A stretch of DNA of 64,000 nt from Epiperipatus broadwayi (lineage: Eukaryota; Onychophora; Udeonychophora; Euonychophora; Peripatidae), in NCBI GenBank assembly GCA_028023455.1, contig JAQFVV010000253.1, positions 1,374,469 through 1,438,468 of the forward strand, in the 5' to 3' direction. The translations under genes and the position numbers were made by a program. The notes below the pieces were generated by a model. That model ran no database searches. It saw nothing but the letters and a program-made list of their open reading frames with translations, and was not told the origin of the DNA. Below, in pieces: positions 23,675-35,974 of this stretch; position 1 is the stretch's first letter, and each line of letters opens with the position of its first letter.

Positions 23675-23825
23675 TATATATTATGAGGGGAAAGAAAGTT
23701 TAATCATTTTTATGTACATATATACAATAAATATAATTATTAAAATACATACATTAAATATAATTAGTAAAATACATATATGTACATAAAAATGATTAAA
23801 CTTTCTTTCCCCCTCATAATATATA
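23675..23825. repeat. ~150-bp palindrome (foldback) abutting the LINE
   Basis: Left arm 23675-23723 (GAGGGGAAAGAAAGTTTAAT, CATTTTTATGTACATATAT) is almost perfectly reverse-complementary to right arm 23776-23824 (ATATATGTACATAAAAATG, ATTAAACTTTCTTTCCCCC). Arms are ~49 bp with one G/C length difference; the centre is AT-rich. Confidence 0.8.
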
Positions 23826-24491
23826 TATATATATTTACAAATAATCTAAATATTTGAAATCAGTACTCTATATAAAAACATATTAACAAAATGTTACTTG
23901 ATATCCATCTGCATTCTGTTTTTAAACAGCAAATCTATTTCTTTTAATCCAATTCTGTCATCTTGTGCAAACATGAGTAATCAATAAATGGTAATGATTA
24001 ATAAATCCCTATCCAGTGTTGTTCTATTTATATTCTTATTGACAACATATATAAATTAGAAACTAATGTAGGGATTTATTAAGTACTGTGATTCGGTATC
24101 TGCTGATTTCACAAAGTGCAGAACTGGAATAAGAGAAATAGTTTGTTATAAAAAAAAGTTATCATTTATGTTTCACTGTCAATTCTGTTATGAATAAATT
24201 ACCACTAATACAACTTTCTGTAGTTTAATAACTTCTAAACTGTTGAAAATTACAATGGGACTATTTGTATAAATAGAGGTATAAAACTCTGCCATTTCTG
24301 TTGGATGGCTGAACATAAGCTAGCGATTTGTCAAATAATTTTTCAGTGTGATTATTAAATGCAGTATCATTTCTTGAAATCTATTTAACGTTAGAATGAA
24401 CAATAGAAGAACTGGCTTGTTTAATTTAATAAAATATTTGTAATTCTAAGGCAGTATGTTATTTTCTTATACTGAATGTTTCTTAGATATG

Positions 24492-24703
24492 TAAATAGAG
24501 GAATTTAAACTGGATTTTTCATTCTATGCATCCTCTACTCTATCTCAAGCAACCGATACATATGTCCACACACATGTGAAAAAAATATGATCCCAATATA
24601 TGTATTTCATGCAGATCTAACATTCATTTGTTGAACCAAATCATAATCTCCCACACATATATACAATTAGTACTGAAAAATTCTGAATTCAAATCCCTCT
24701 ACA
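24492..24703. repeat. Inverted pair of tRNA-like B-box sequences
   Basis: 24492-24530, read on the minus strand, ends in GTTTAAATTCCTC; 24669-24703 on the plus strand reads TGAATTCAAATCCCTCT. Both resemble an RNA polymerase III B box (GTTCRAATCC) preceded by CTGAAAAAT. Related to 27794-27830 and 57401-57490. Confidence 0.4.
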
Positions 24704-25729
24704 TAAGATTTGTAATACATGATTTTTCAGAAACGATTATAGCAATGTTTTTATTACTAAGTCCTATGTTTGCTCGATCAGTTAGAAAATTATAAAATCA
24801 TACAAGAAACAATAGATAAAATTTGCTACTTTAGCAATTGAACACCAAGTCTAAAAACTGAACAGGAAGTGAATCATCTGTACCAAACTTATATTCCAAG
24901 TGATTATTTTTGTATGAATATTTGTGATTATTTTCTCTTTTGCAGAAATATTTAGGAATTGGAAATTTTAATAAATGTTTGTGATTTGTTTTGTAAAAAT
25001 ATATATCTATATATAGAAATTGTCAGTTTTAATAAAGGATCATGCTAGGAAATTTTTTACATATGTCTTCATTGAGCACTATTGCAGGAAAGCCACTGGA
25101 AGATACTTTAAATTTTCACAATCACTGGACATCATTTAAAATAGTATGTGTTTGGATTTACACACATATTAAAGACAGCACAATAAATAAATATATACAT
25201 ACAATTTTAAAAGGGAATATAATAAAAAAAAGAACACATTTAAGTTAATACTTATAAATTAATAAGCCTATTTGATGAGAATATTCTGTTTTAATTTTTT
25301 TTTTTTTTAACCAGTTTCATTTATTTCCTAGCATGATAGAGTTGAAAACAATTAAAACTTCTAATTTAGTTGATATGAAGTTCACAACATTTTTTTTAAA
25401 AAAAGGAATTGATTTATTAATTGTTTTTTTTTTTGTGACTGTATAGAAACATTTATCTAGAATGGACTTATATACAACATATATTAAAATTACAATTATT
25501 ATATTTAATATTTTTAAACAAAAAGTTTTTAGGGTATGGGGGATTATGAGGGATAACAAGTACATTGTTGTTAAATTTATATCTCAATAGTTGCTGGATT
25601 AATAATATAGCACTAATGGAACAAAAATTATTGGTCATTTAATAATAATTGTATCTTGACTTCTAAAAGAATTTTGGGGTATTTTATTTATCAATGTAGA
25701 ATGTAATTTGGCTGATTTTATACGGAATG

Positions 25730-26200
25730 TATCCCAGTGAAAGGTGATTAGTAACTGAGTTTGTCAAAGCTGCCTGTTGTCATCTCTGAATTAATGCATC
25801 TTACATAGTGACAGTTTACCAAAAATTTTAAGACTATATGTGCACAATGAATTAGGATATGAAATGTCAATGTGTTTTATACCTTAACCTTCATATATTA
25901 ATATTAAATTATGCTTTAAATTGGGTAAAACTGCTATTAAAATGTTGGAAATGATTTTAACTGTTTATGGCATTGAAGCCATGAGTCACAAAAATGTTTT
26001 AAAATTATTTGTAAGATTTCACGATAATAGCAAGGAAGTCACATTTCATGTCTTAACTTTGATAAACTATTGCCTTAAAATTTTTGTGGAGAATAGCTAA
26101 ATTATGTCACTACATAGCATATGTATTGATTCAGAAGTTGCATTGTGGACAATTTGGAAATAGAAATGGTCACCTTTCTATTGGGAAGGACTTATTTATT
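25730..26200 (+). pseudogene. Mariner-like transposase N-terminal fragment
   Basis: About 25915-26040 gives KLGKTAIKMLEMILTVYGIE, then AMSHKNVLKLFVRFHDNSKE, the helix-turn-helix start of mariner transposases (LGKSATETFEML...ALSRxxVFEWHKRF). A diverged sister copy with similar 5' flank is at 52870-53340. No catalytic DDD/DDE part is visible. Confidence 0.55.
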
Positions 26201-26944
26201 TTTTATGAAAAAATTAAATACTCTAAAGAAAGTCAGTATTTAAAGAGATTTTATTTGTCAGTATTTGTGTTTGACTATTTGATTTAAATGAAATTTATTT
26301 ATATAATAAATTATTGAACACATATAAAATGTGATAATCAGATTCATATCGCCATGAATCTTGTACACAGTACCGAAAGCGCTTGGCAAAATAATATTAG
26401 TGTTTAATATTTTTGAATTTTTTCTGCTCTGGTTGTCACATTTTATAAGAGTTCAATAATTTGCATTATTTGACAGATAGTGTGTTATTTATCTATATAA
26501 TAAAAAAAATTCTCCCATTTGCTACTCATAGTTTGGGTACGTTGAAAGTTGAATGTTAATGAAATAAATGTTAACATAATTTAATACATTTGTAGTATTA
26601 CTCAAATCTTGATCTCCAAAACAGATTCTTTTGTAATAAATCATACTAAGCATTAAATTAGCATAGCTCTATCTATATGCAATTAATGGAGTAAACCAGT
26701 CTCTCTTCAGTTTATGCATAAATAACAATTAAATATCAGTTCTATTCTTAATATTTTGTATGAGGGGAGAATGGTTTACCTCATTAATTACATATAGTAA
26801 ACATTAGATTGTTTTACTTTTAATTAATTTAATAGTTTTATTGAATCATTTGAACTATATATTTCTTGGGGGGGGGGATATAATGCATTTAAAAACTACA
26901 GCACGATTTAATAATTAAAAACTACAGTATGATTTAATAATTAT

Positions 26945-27120
26945 AACTGCCTATGTTACTGTGTAGTAAGGTGTTGGACTTTAGAGCTCAAAAACTGTGG
27001 CTTGCAGCTTCAATTGTATCACTGACGGTGAACACCCAAGCAATAACCCATTTGATTATTTATTTATTTGTGATAGGATTAGTTTTTGTAGGTTTTTTAC
27101 TGGTAATTGTTCAATAACAT
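26945..27120 (+). repeat. SINE-like element, copy 1
   Basis: A tRNA-like head (GTAGTAAGGTGTTGGAC, GGCTTGCAGCTTCAATTG) is followed by AACACCCAAGCAATAACCC and ATTTGATTATTTATTTA. The last modules recur at 37740-37790 (CTCCCAAGCAATAAAAACA, TTTGATTATTTATTTA). Confidence 0.45.
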
Positions 27121-27345
27121 AACTAATTCTGACTTTCTATAAAGATTCTTTTTATTTATTGCTAAATTGCACATTGCTTGATTTGTGGATTAAGTTTTTT
27201 AATATATGTATATATTGTATGTGTTGTTGCAAAAATATATCGGTTAATAAAATAATATATTGTTTTAAACGCAAAATCAGCCTTTATTGATATATTCACT
27301 AGCATTTTTAATTTATCAATTTGAATTTTTTTGTTTTACTTTCAG

Positions 27346-27415
27346 TGTTACCAATGCAAGAGTTTGTCAAAGGTTGGGATATCATCAGGACCTTAGGAGA
27401 AGGAGCTTATGGAGA
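27346..27415 (+). CDS. chek1: chk1 exon with start codon (checkpoint kinase 1)
   Basis: Acceptor TTTCAG ends at 27345. Eight bases of 5'UTR precede ATG at 27354 (context ACCAATG). Coding: MQEFVKGWDIIRTLGEGAYG plus two bases, giving the beta1 strand and glycine-rich loop GEGAYGE of Chk1 (human EDWDLVQTLGEGAYGE). The donor GTAAGT starts at 27416; intron phase 2. Chk1 is the ATR-activated serine/threonine kinase that restrains Cdc25 after DNA damage or replication stress. The acceptor right before the ATG shows an upstream noncoding exon. Confidence 0.93.
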
Positions 27416-30264
27416 GTAAGTTTTAGCAAAAATTTTCATTATCTAAATTGATATATTTTAAATACAGGAAGAAAATTCAAGATGGCTGACAAGTGATCCT
27501 ATTAGAAGTTTCCCTTCATAACAGACTGAAGAAAGTATTATAGCATTACTGAATTCAATGTTTCTAAGTATGAATGCATTTAAGAAAACTACCATTAAAT
27601 AATTTTTATAACTGTGAAAGAATATACATTTTTTAGCTATATTCATTAAGAAGTAAAATGCATTTGTGTTGATTCTATTGCTATCGAATTATTTTGCAAT
27701 ATTTTTTTTTTATTTCATATCTTGAAAGATTGATAAAGTTTATATTATTTAAATGCATTTATATAATAAATTTTACTAATTTAAATTATTAAACAGAGGG
27801 ATTTGAACTTAGGATTTTTCAGTCTATAGGCTAATTTAAATTATTCTAAATAAAAAATGTTAAATATTAAAAATGATATGATATGAAAATAAAGGTGGTA
27901 TTTTAATCTAAAAGTTCTCACATCCTGTATAAAATCTTGATATTAGCTGATGGAAAATATGTTACACCCTAACATGAAGATGGAATCGTTGTTGAGTGGA
28001 ACCATAAGAACATAAGTGTGATGAAAAAAGGATTGCTGGTCAGTTGAAAGGAGGATTTATTTATTTGTTTTATAAAATTATCAATACACAAAGGAAATAT
28101 AAAGTGAAAGAAGAATAAAATTCTTCATATAGAAAAGATATTTACCTAATTGGGTGAGAAAATTTTCTGTCATTAAAAAGTTGTAATTAGAATTGCTTTA
28201 TAAAATGCTTTGCAAATGACAATCTTAAAACTATGATGGAAGGAATCGTAAGGATTAATGGCATGAAGAGAATGTCTATGTCTAGAGTCTGTTTTATGTG
28301 CTAAAAGTACATGAAAATTTAAAATATTCACAATATATGATGGTTATTTTTATACTGTTGACACTTATAATATATAATAGAAAAAAAAGCAATAATGTTT
28401 GATTCAATGACTAGAAACAATAACAAAATATATTTTCTGACAAAATGCCAAAGGGCTTTTTATTTTAGATGGCAAATGATGGTTTTTATATGACTTGCTA
28501 TTAATAATATATATGATGGTGAATTCTGATGAGATTCTATAAGAATACTTCATTTCTTTTTTATATTATGACAGGGCTGGGTTCAAACCCTGTTCAAAGT
28601 ATGGTGGTATATAGGCACGCATATATTGAAACTACCTGTTTCACCTATTATCTTCTATAATAGTATATTTTGTTGCACTCAGATTGCGTGTGCTTCTTTA
28701 ATTTAAAACATTGAGTGTGCCTATAATACTGCGAGTATGTGCGTGTATAATCGCCTTGTAAATTATATGAAAATACAATCTTAAATATTTATATACGCGC
28801 ATATTCATTTACGTTTGTTAAAACTGAAGTAAACATAATGGTATGTAGTTAAAATTTATATATATAACAGAATAATAAGTTTAAATTTATAAAATTACTT
28901 ATTTTTCAATATTCATTTTAAATAATTTTCAAGTTAAATAATTTTCAGTTCTATTGTTTGTTTAAAATTACACAAGCAGTAATTTGTTTATGAGTTTTAA
29001 CATTTCGTTCTAAAAATAAATCTTTAGCTAAAATTTGACCTATTTAAAATTATAACTAGGACCAATTATAAAATTCAGTCAGGCATAAATCTATACTAAG
29101 TGCTATTACACTCTATGGGGAATATTATCTTTGATGCTGGAGTTAACTGTGATGTCAATTGGAATAATAGAACTTTTAAGTCCAGAGTTAGCTATATTAA
29201 ATATTTTACTAAGTGGATATTTAGTTAAAGGCTAGTTCGAACCAGTAATCAGGTGATGTGACATGAGAAAAAAGAGGAGGTACCTACTGTCAAAAATATA
29301 ATATAAAACAGGCATGTAGTAGCCATCAATATCCATCCTTTATCATCCTTCTTAGCTGTTACTGTGTGAAAAAAAATTGTATTTGCTGCTGAAAAATCTT
29401 TCTGAAGACCAGTGCTGAAAAATCATTAAAAGCTGTTTCTGCCGTACTTTATAGCAAACTGAATTCTAGAAAGCCATCACCTAAGCTATCCAAATGATGA
29501 CCGTTGACTAGAGACCAGAGACTGCCGTTTGCTCTTCCACGAGCTGCTACCAATGAGAGAAAATGTCAACCTCAGCTGAACCTAGCCCGTGAGGTAGAAA
29601 GAAGCTACACCTGAAATGCCAGGGAATTCCTTGAACGAAATGATGGGGAGAAAGCTGCCCCAAAGTAAATTTACATAGCTGCATCTTGACTCAAACCCAG
29701 AGGAGCCCAGTCTGATTTGATAGAGAGAAGCACCTTAAAGAATGCCTTAAAGACTTTACCGGTAAATCATTCTGCCGAATATTTAATTCCATTACTAAAA
29801 TTATTCTAAATGAAAAGCTAGCCTAACCAATAAATCTCGTAATTAATTATATCATTTAAATGTTACACTAAATGGTTTATATTAAATTTATTTAAAGCTT
29901 AGAGCACTCTCAAAATTCTTGCTTGATCATAAATTATTTGAATGATCATTAATATTTTAAGTAAGTACAACTATTTAGTTTCTATAAAAACATTCAAACA
30001 AAGTTTTAATTCTAAATTATAAATTTATTGTTCGTTTTATGCAATTTATTCTTATGCCATCTATCTTTAGTTTTAAGTTCATGTTTATTAATTTATGCTA
30101 TGTCGATCAGAACGGAGTTTGTGTTTTTAATAAATTATCGGGGAAAGTTGGGTCGAGTAATCACTTTTTATTATATCAGATTATTGTAATATGAAGAATA
30201 TGGTCAAAACTCCCTTCTGAAATAAAACTGTTATTTACACTAGAGTGAATCAGTTACTTATAAT

Positions 30265-30620
30265 GCCCTAACAAGTTATTTAAAACGTATCTTCTGCTCA
30301 AGTTATTTAAAATGAAAATATTTGCTAAAGTTATTTAAAATGTATATTTTGCGTATGTTATTTAAAACGCAGATTTTGCTCATGTTATTTAAGATGTATA
30401 TTTGTGTAAGTCATTTAAAATATGTATTTTGCCAGTTATTTAAAAAGTATATTTTACGCAAGCTATTTAAAATGTAGGTTTTGCATAAGTTACTTGAAAC
30501 ACATTTTTCATTATTAGTAAGGCCTATTTTGATGAGTTATTTAAGATTAATATTTGAGTAATTTATTTAAGAATAAATATTGCATGAGCTATTTAATAAT
30601 CCCTATCTTAGATTATTTAA
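30265..30620 (+). repeat. Degenerate ~30-bp tandem array
   Basis: About eleven units, each with GTTATTTAAAA followed by a short variable stretch such as TGTATATTTTGC. Likely the repeated U3 section of the nested LTR; function unknown. Confidence 0.65.
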
Positions 30621-31536
30621 AAGTCAGTTTGTTTGATATTAGATGTAAAGTATACTATATCTAATTAATGTTTCCTGTTCTAATAAATCTTTTAAGTTTT
30701 GCTAAAACTTCATTCAATTAGAGAATAAGAAGCTATGCAGAAAACCTTAAATCAGATTCTCATTATCGCCTTTATCATGTGACTTAATAATCTCATTTAT
30801 GAATTGACCAGTGGTAGTAGTACTGAAAGAAGCTAAAATATGGCGTCATTAATTGATAAAATATTAAGTTAGCATTGCGAATGTGTTGCTAGTTAGCATA
30901 AATATGCATATCTCCTTGCTATGTCTATAATGGCCTACGTCAGGATCGTTTCCACGTCAAGTCACGCCTCGAAAGTTTAGTCAAACGTGACATTTATTCG
31001 TATTTAAAGGAACCAAAGCGTTCCAAAGGGCTCGTAAGCCATTCTTCTGCTCACTTTAATAAAAAGGCCTCCTCCATTATAGCAAGCCGATTTAGGGAAC
31101 CATTTACTAGGTAATAAACCTCAAATTAAGAATACATTCGAGGCGCATTTATTCTGATACTCTAGTTTATAACGCATTAGAATCTGACGTTCAATTGCCA
31201 CACCTCAGTTCAGTTTCCCTAGAAAGTAACTTTGGCTTTGATCCGATTCCGAATCTGAGTTAATGCATTTATCTGTATAGCAATTATCTATATCACGCAA
31301 ATATCTTTATAATTGATTTTAAACTTAGTAATAATAATATAATTTTAAAACTTAGTAATAATAATATAATTTTAAACGCAGTAATAACAATATAATCTCC
31401 ATCAGTTACAAATGAATCGATCACTCTAGCTATTACTGATTTCCACTATATAAAACATAGTGTGAATTAGGACATGGAAGATGACATAAGCTTCTTAAAA
31501 AGTCATACACTAATTAAATCATTTGTAACCTTGAAC

Positions 31537-31748
31537 ATCCACTCACCTGTGTGTGAGCTCTATAAAATGCTTAGTAATATTATTTTATAACCCTGAGCCA
31601 CTCACCTGTGTGTGAGCACTATATAAAATGCTTTGTAATATTATTTTATAACCCTGAACCACTCGCCTGCGTGTGAGCATACTATATAAATGGCTGTAAT
31701 ATATTGTTCATAACCCTGAGTATCCATTCACCTGCGTGTGAGCAAGCT
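31537..31748 (+). repeat. ~60-bp tandem array, four units
   Basis: CACTCACCTGTGTGTGAGC recurs at about 31540, 31599, 31660 and 31727, separated by a TATAAAATGCTTAGTAATAT and ATAACCCTGAG segment. Each unit contains the imperfect dyad CTCACCTGTGTGTGAG. It lies ~350 bp from the 3' end of the nested LTR. Confidence 0.75.
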
Positions 31749-33696
31749 ATACCCAATTTATTTTGCTTTATAATTTATTCAGTAGTATATTAAATTTATG
31801 AAGTATAGATTTGTCTCAGTCTCATTACTTCCTCCTTACCTTATGAATCACTAGTTAAGTTATATAATATAATATGTAATAGGGGGGGTTGTCTCATGTT
31901 TTACTGCTTTGCTATTGCTGGAACGTGAACAAAGAGATATCGAGTGTAACCTCAGGCATGTCATTCGCGATGGGTTGACTTGGAAGCCCGAGTAAGAGAG
32001 CTGAGGTATGATCAGACATAGGATATTACTATCCTGACTTGGTCAGCTTTTGGTCCTTTGGCTCGGACTCTCAGTCTGTTGAGTTAAACCTGACTGTTAC
32101 AATATATATTATCAAAATTTGTAATAAATTTGATTTTCTTTTCTCTGTGTGTGTTTTTTTTTTGTGTGTGTATATTTTTAAATGAGAAACAGAAGGGGTT
32201 GGGGGGGGGTTATAAAGTTTGTGCTCTTGTATTTTGTTTAAAAACGCATGTAATTGTATTGCTGTATGAATGAATAAGTGGAAGAAAGAAAAATAATATG
32301 GCAAGATTGTATTTTCAAGATGGAGGTCATAGTACAGTATAGTCAAAAAGATATATTAAATGAAAGAAAAAGAATCAAAATGCATAGATTGTTATCTTGA
32401 TAAATAAAAATGCTAAGAAAGAAACAAAGAACGGTCTGATATGGATTTTGAGGTGTTAATTGAAATTCCTTGACGTCAAGAAAAAAAAAAAGAAGTGCTG
32501 AAGGGTTTTTGCAAAACTAAAAATAACACGTTTCTTTTTAAAGAAAAGAAAAAAGGAAAGAGAATAAAAAGAAAATGGAATTAATTAATGAGAATTCTTC
32601 AGTTGGACTTTTGAGGTGATTCTAAAAGGATTTGTTCTACTAGTGAGATCGTAAAAATATTTTAAAAACTAGATATAACCATCAGCCATGAATAGGTTGG
32701 GGTAAGGACAGAAGCGTGCTGGGATCTGCAAGCCATTCTACGAAGATACCGCAGATGCTGTCTACATTGGAAGGAAGCCCCTCTTAAACCTGGCAAATAG
32801 AATGATTTTCACCTAATGTTCTTGATATTATATGAAGGGATCGATCAAGATACACTTATCTAAAAGCACGTATTTACGATGCCATAGTGTCAAGCGAACC
32901 AATGCTGCTATTCGTCTATACCCCGGGGGAGAAATCAAGGTAATATGGACACTTCCTTAAGCGCTACTCACTTTTTAAATAATAATTCATTTTCAATAAT
33001 AATAATGCATAAAGACAAAAAAAAAAAGATCAAAAGAAATCTTTTATACATCGTCAAGTATGTTTTATACGAATGAATAAACTAATTGCTGAATTATTTC
33101 ATTTGTCTTATATTATCTGATTTTGTTGTATTTATTTTGTCTATGCAGTATATGTATTTGCATGTGTTATCCTTAAAATATTTGAGCACAAACTAGAAAA
33201 TATTTATTATGGGATTTCTACATTAACGAATATTCAAATATTTATTTTAAGCATTAGTGTATGTTTCTATGTGTTCTTTTAATTTAGATTGTGTAATAGA
33301 GATTTGTAGTAAAATAAGGTATAAGAGATTCGATTAAGCGTCTATGTGCGCATTTATGTACCCACATCTTTCTCACGGTTAATAACCACCTGCCCTGAGC
33401 GAGCTAGCCAATGGTAGGAGTTCTCTTTGTTCAAAATTAGTACTCTATCTCTCCCAGCATAATTCTAATTTACCTGTAAGATTGGCGCTTGGAGTCAGAA
33501 ATTGACATCCATAAATATGCTGGGCGAGAAATAAGAGTACTGTGTAGAATTACTGACTGAATAAGGAATTATATATATATATATTTTTAAATAAAAAAAA
33601 AAGAGAGAAAAGAAACTATTATTGTTATAATTACGCAAACACGCATATGGTCATATATATATACGTGATTCACACGAAAGGTGAATTCCGTTACAA

Positions 33697-33712
33697 TGGC
33701 GTCCCAATGAAG
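33697..33712 (+). other. Candidate primer-binding site of the LTR element
   Basis: TGGCGTCCCAATGAAG starts directly after the 5' LTR end and begins with TGG, complementary to a tRNA CCA tail. I cannot name the tRNA. Confidence 0.5.
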
Positions 33713-34040
33713 AAGTTTTCGAAGAGTGGAAAGTATGGGGGATAGAATATGAGTTAAATACAAGGGTTAAATATAAGAGTTAAATAATAATAATAAAAGA
33801 ATTAATGTGAATTGTTATAATTGTTTCAGTGAATTTTAAAGAGAGATCAGGAAATAGGTTTGGAGTGGGCTAGATAGGGAAATTAGACAAATAACACTAC
33901 TTCGTGGCTGGAAAGCAGGTCCGGCATGTTTGATGTAGAAATAGTTGACATAAAATTGTCATGATTAGCTTGTTAGAAACAGTGATAGATATATAAAAGT
34001 AAAATAAAATAAAGCGAATGCGAACAAGATTACAGAAAAA

Positions 34041-34857
34041 ATGGATCAACAGAAGAAAGAAAAGGAAGGAGAATTAAGCATGATAGAAATCATTATGGGA
34101 AAGCAGATTCCAGGAATTCAAGGAAAGGTTTGAGAAGAGATTGCAAGAATTAGAATGGAAAAAAGAAAAGTGTCTAAGGGAACAGAGTGAGAAAGAGCCA
34201 GTAGAGGAAGAAAGTATAGGTAAAGATGAGAAGTCTAGTGAAAAGAGAGTAGGAGAAAATCAGAGTGAGTGCAAAGAAGAAAAAAGCAGGGAGATAAGAT
34301 AAAGGTAGCAGAAATACGGGAAGATACTACAAAATACATAATGGCGCAGGCTAACAACCAATTTTTAAAGATTTGGCCATTCACCAGCCAAATGGGAGAA
34401 GCTCCCGTAGAGCACCTGTAGAGCCTGAGGAGATACTTCAGTATTAACTCTATGGCCGAAGAAAGCAAAATCGCAATTGCGTGCAGCAATTTAACTGAAA
34501 ACGTATAGTTAGGATTGGATTCGTTATTGCAACAACCCCCAACATTCGAAGATTATCAGAAAGAGGTGTGGGATATTTTTTGGTCAGAGGATCGCCAGGA
34601 ATTAACCAGATATCGGGTTATGCAGGAGAAGTATAGGGAAGGGGGCCAAGAAAGTTATTCCCAATTTTTTTATCGGCAGGTGTCGAAACTGCGGACGGTA
34701 GATGCATGCAATTTAACTGAAAGCAACATTATTTGGATTGTAAGACATAACCTGCCGATGAAAGTAGAGCAAATGATGTTAGGGATGAGAAAAGCATCCA
34801 TTGAGGAAACAGCCGAGGTACTAGAGGCAATAGATATGAGTGCATATGATTATAACT
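34041..34857 (+). pseudogene. LTR-element gag, frameshifted
   Basis: Starts MDQQKKEKEGELSMIEI at 34041. A frameshift near 34130 leads into a charged coiled-coil stretch (RFEKRLQELEWKKEKCLREQ), another restores KVAEIREDTTKYIMAQANNQ near 34310, and the open part 34515-34857 reads PTFEDYQKEVWDIFWSEDRQ, then ESYSQFFYRQVSKLRTVDAC, a capsid-like helical region. No zinc knuckle or protease follows clearly. Codon use is less AT-biased than the surroundings. Assignment to Gag rests on position between LTRs and general pattern. Confidence 0.55.
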
Positions 34858-35974
34858 GACCGAGGAAAAGAGCCTCACAGTGCACGAGTTGTGAGATTCG
34901 GGAGAGAAGAGAGGTCGGATTGGAACTCACCGGATCCCAAAAGAGGGGATAGTAGTACTAGACCAAAATGGCAGTATGATTGTGAAGAGCGGCGACCGTC
35001 GAGCAAGCCGAATTACGGTTAAGGAAAGGGTTCAAATCCACCAATGCCAAAAGATGGCCAATAAATAAATCAACTCAGATAAACAAACAGAAAAATACAT
35101 TTCAACACTGATTCTGGAAAGTTTTTTTTAGTATTATTGCTAGATGGTGCATTTAATATTTATCGTATTTATTATGTGGGATTTTATATAAAGCCAAGTA
35201 GATAGAGAAGTAGATTTTTTTTTTCTTTTGGGTGTGTGTGTAATTTTTTTTTTTTTGTGTGTGTAAGCTCAGAGAGTCAGATAAGTTGTGGCTATGGAGC
35301 TGTGGGAGGGGAGCGGCTCGCAATTCTGTCGGCGGATGGTGGGGTTGTTTGCTAGATCGAGCACGTTGTGTGTTGCACACTGTATATAGCTGCTGCTAAT
35401 TACTGACGTGGTCGACCTATCTAACATTAGATGCAGATGACAAAAGTCTGTCAACTCAGGCTGTAAGACTCCAAAGAGAGCATGGCATTCCCATACAGTC
35501 CCATCTTAAGACTCAAGAAGTGAGCATGGTCTAGGGCAATTTATACTTAACCTGAAGATTCAAAATAAGAGTCGGGTATTATTTTAATTATCTACACTCC
35601 TAAGATTCGGAAGCAGCAGAGTGTGGTTAGGAAAGTCCTTCTATTTACGTAAAAAAAAATATTTTTTTTAACAATTTTTTTTTTGTGGGGTCGTGTAACC
35701 AAAGCAAGTCGATATTGGGTTAGCCGTAGGTTGTGCATCGCAGGTAATGTGCGCGTGAGTAGTGGTCGGACCCATAGTATATCGTTGGGTTGTTGGTCGT
35801 TTTACTCTTTAATTCTAAAGCTGCAGGGTGGAAAGGTAAATAAAATTGATTCAAGAATATATGCATATTTTTTTTTTGTTTTGCTCACTATTTTTGAATT
35901 ATTTTGTGGTTTAGAAATGAGACATTCAAATACTCAAATGGTATTCGAACGCTTTCGAATGGGGGGGGGTATTA

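Larger units (their letters stand above)
28627..32101 (+). mobile_element. ~3.5-kb solo-LTR-like insertion nested in the 5' LTR
   Basis: The 3' LTR reads continuously from GGCACGCATATAT to ATTATCAAAATTTG, while the 5' LTR is interrupted there by 3475 bp that begins TGAAAC and ends GTTACA (TG...CA). ATATAT lies on both sides, but the site is an AT microsatellite, so the duplication is weak evidence. Promoter-like TATTTAAAGG (31001-31010) with AATAAA at 31058 suits LTR U3/R/U5 architecture. No coding domains. It contains the two tandem arrays described separately. Confidence 0.6.

Noticed and set aside
26880-26940. Short repeat of AAAAACTACAG...GATTTAATAATTA
   Set aside because: A local two-copy microduplication without further structure.
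34515-34529. Start codon of gag at 34515
   Set aside because: The codon is TTG in the middle of a longer decayed gag; the real start is more likely ATG at 34041 in the same frame.
35090-35140. Possible retropepsin motif after gag (LLLDGA)
   Set aside because: Lacks the D-S/T-G-A order and any flanking conserved protease sequence.
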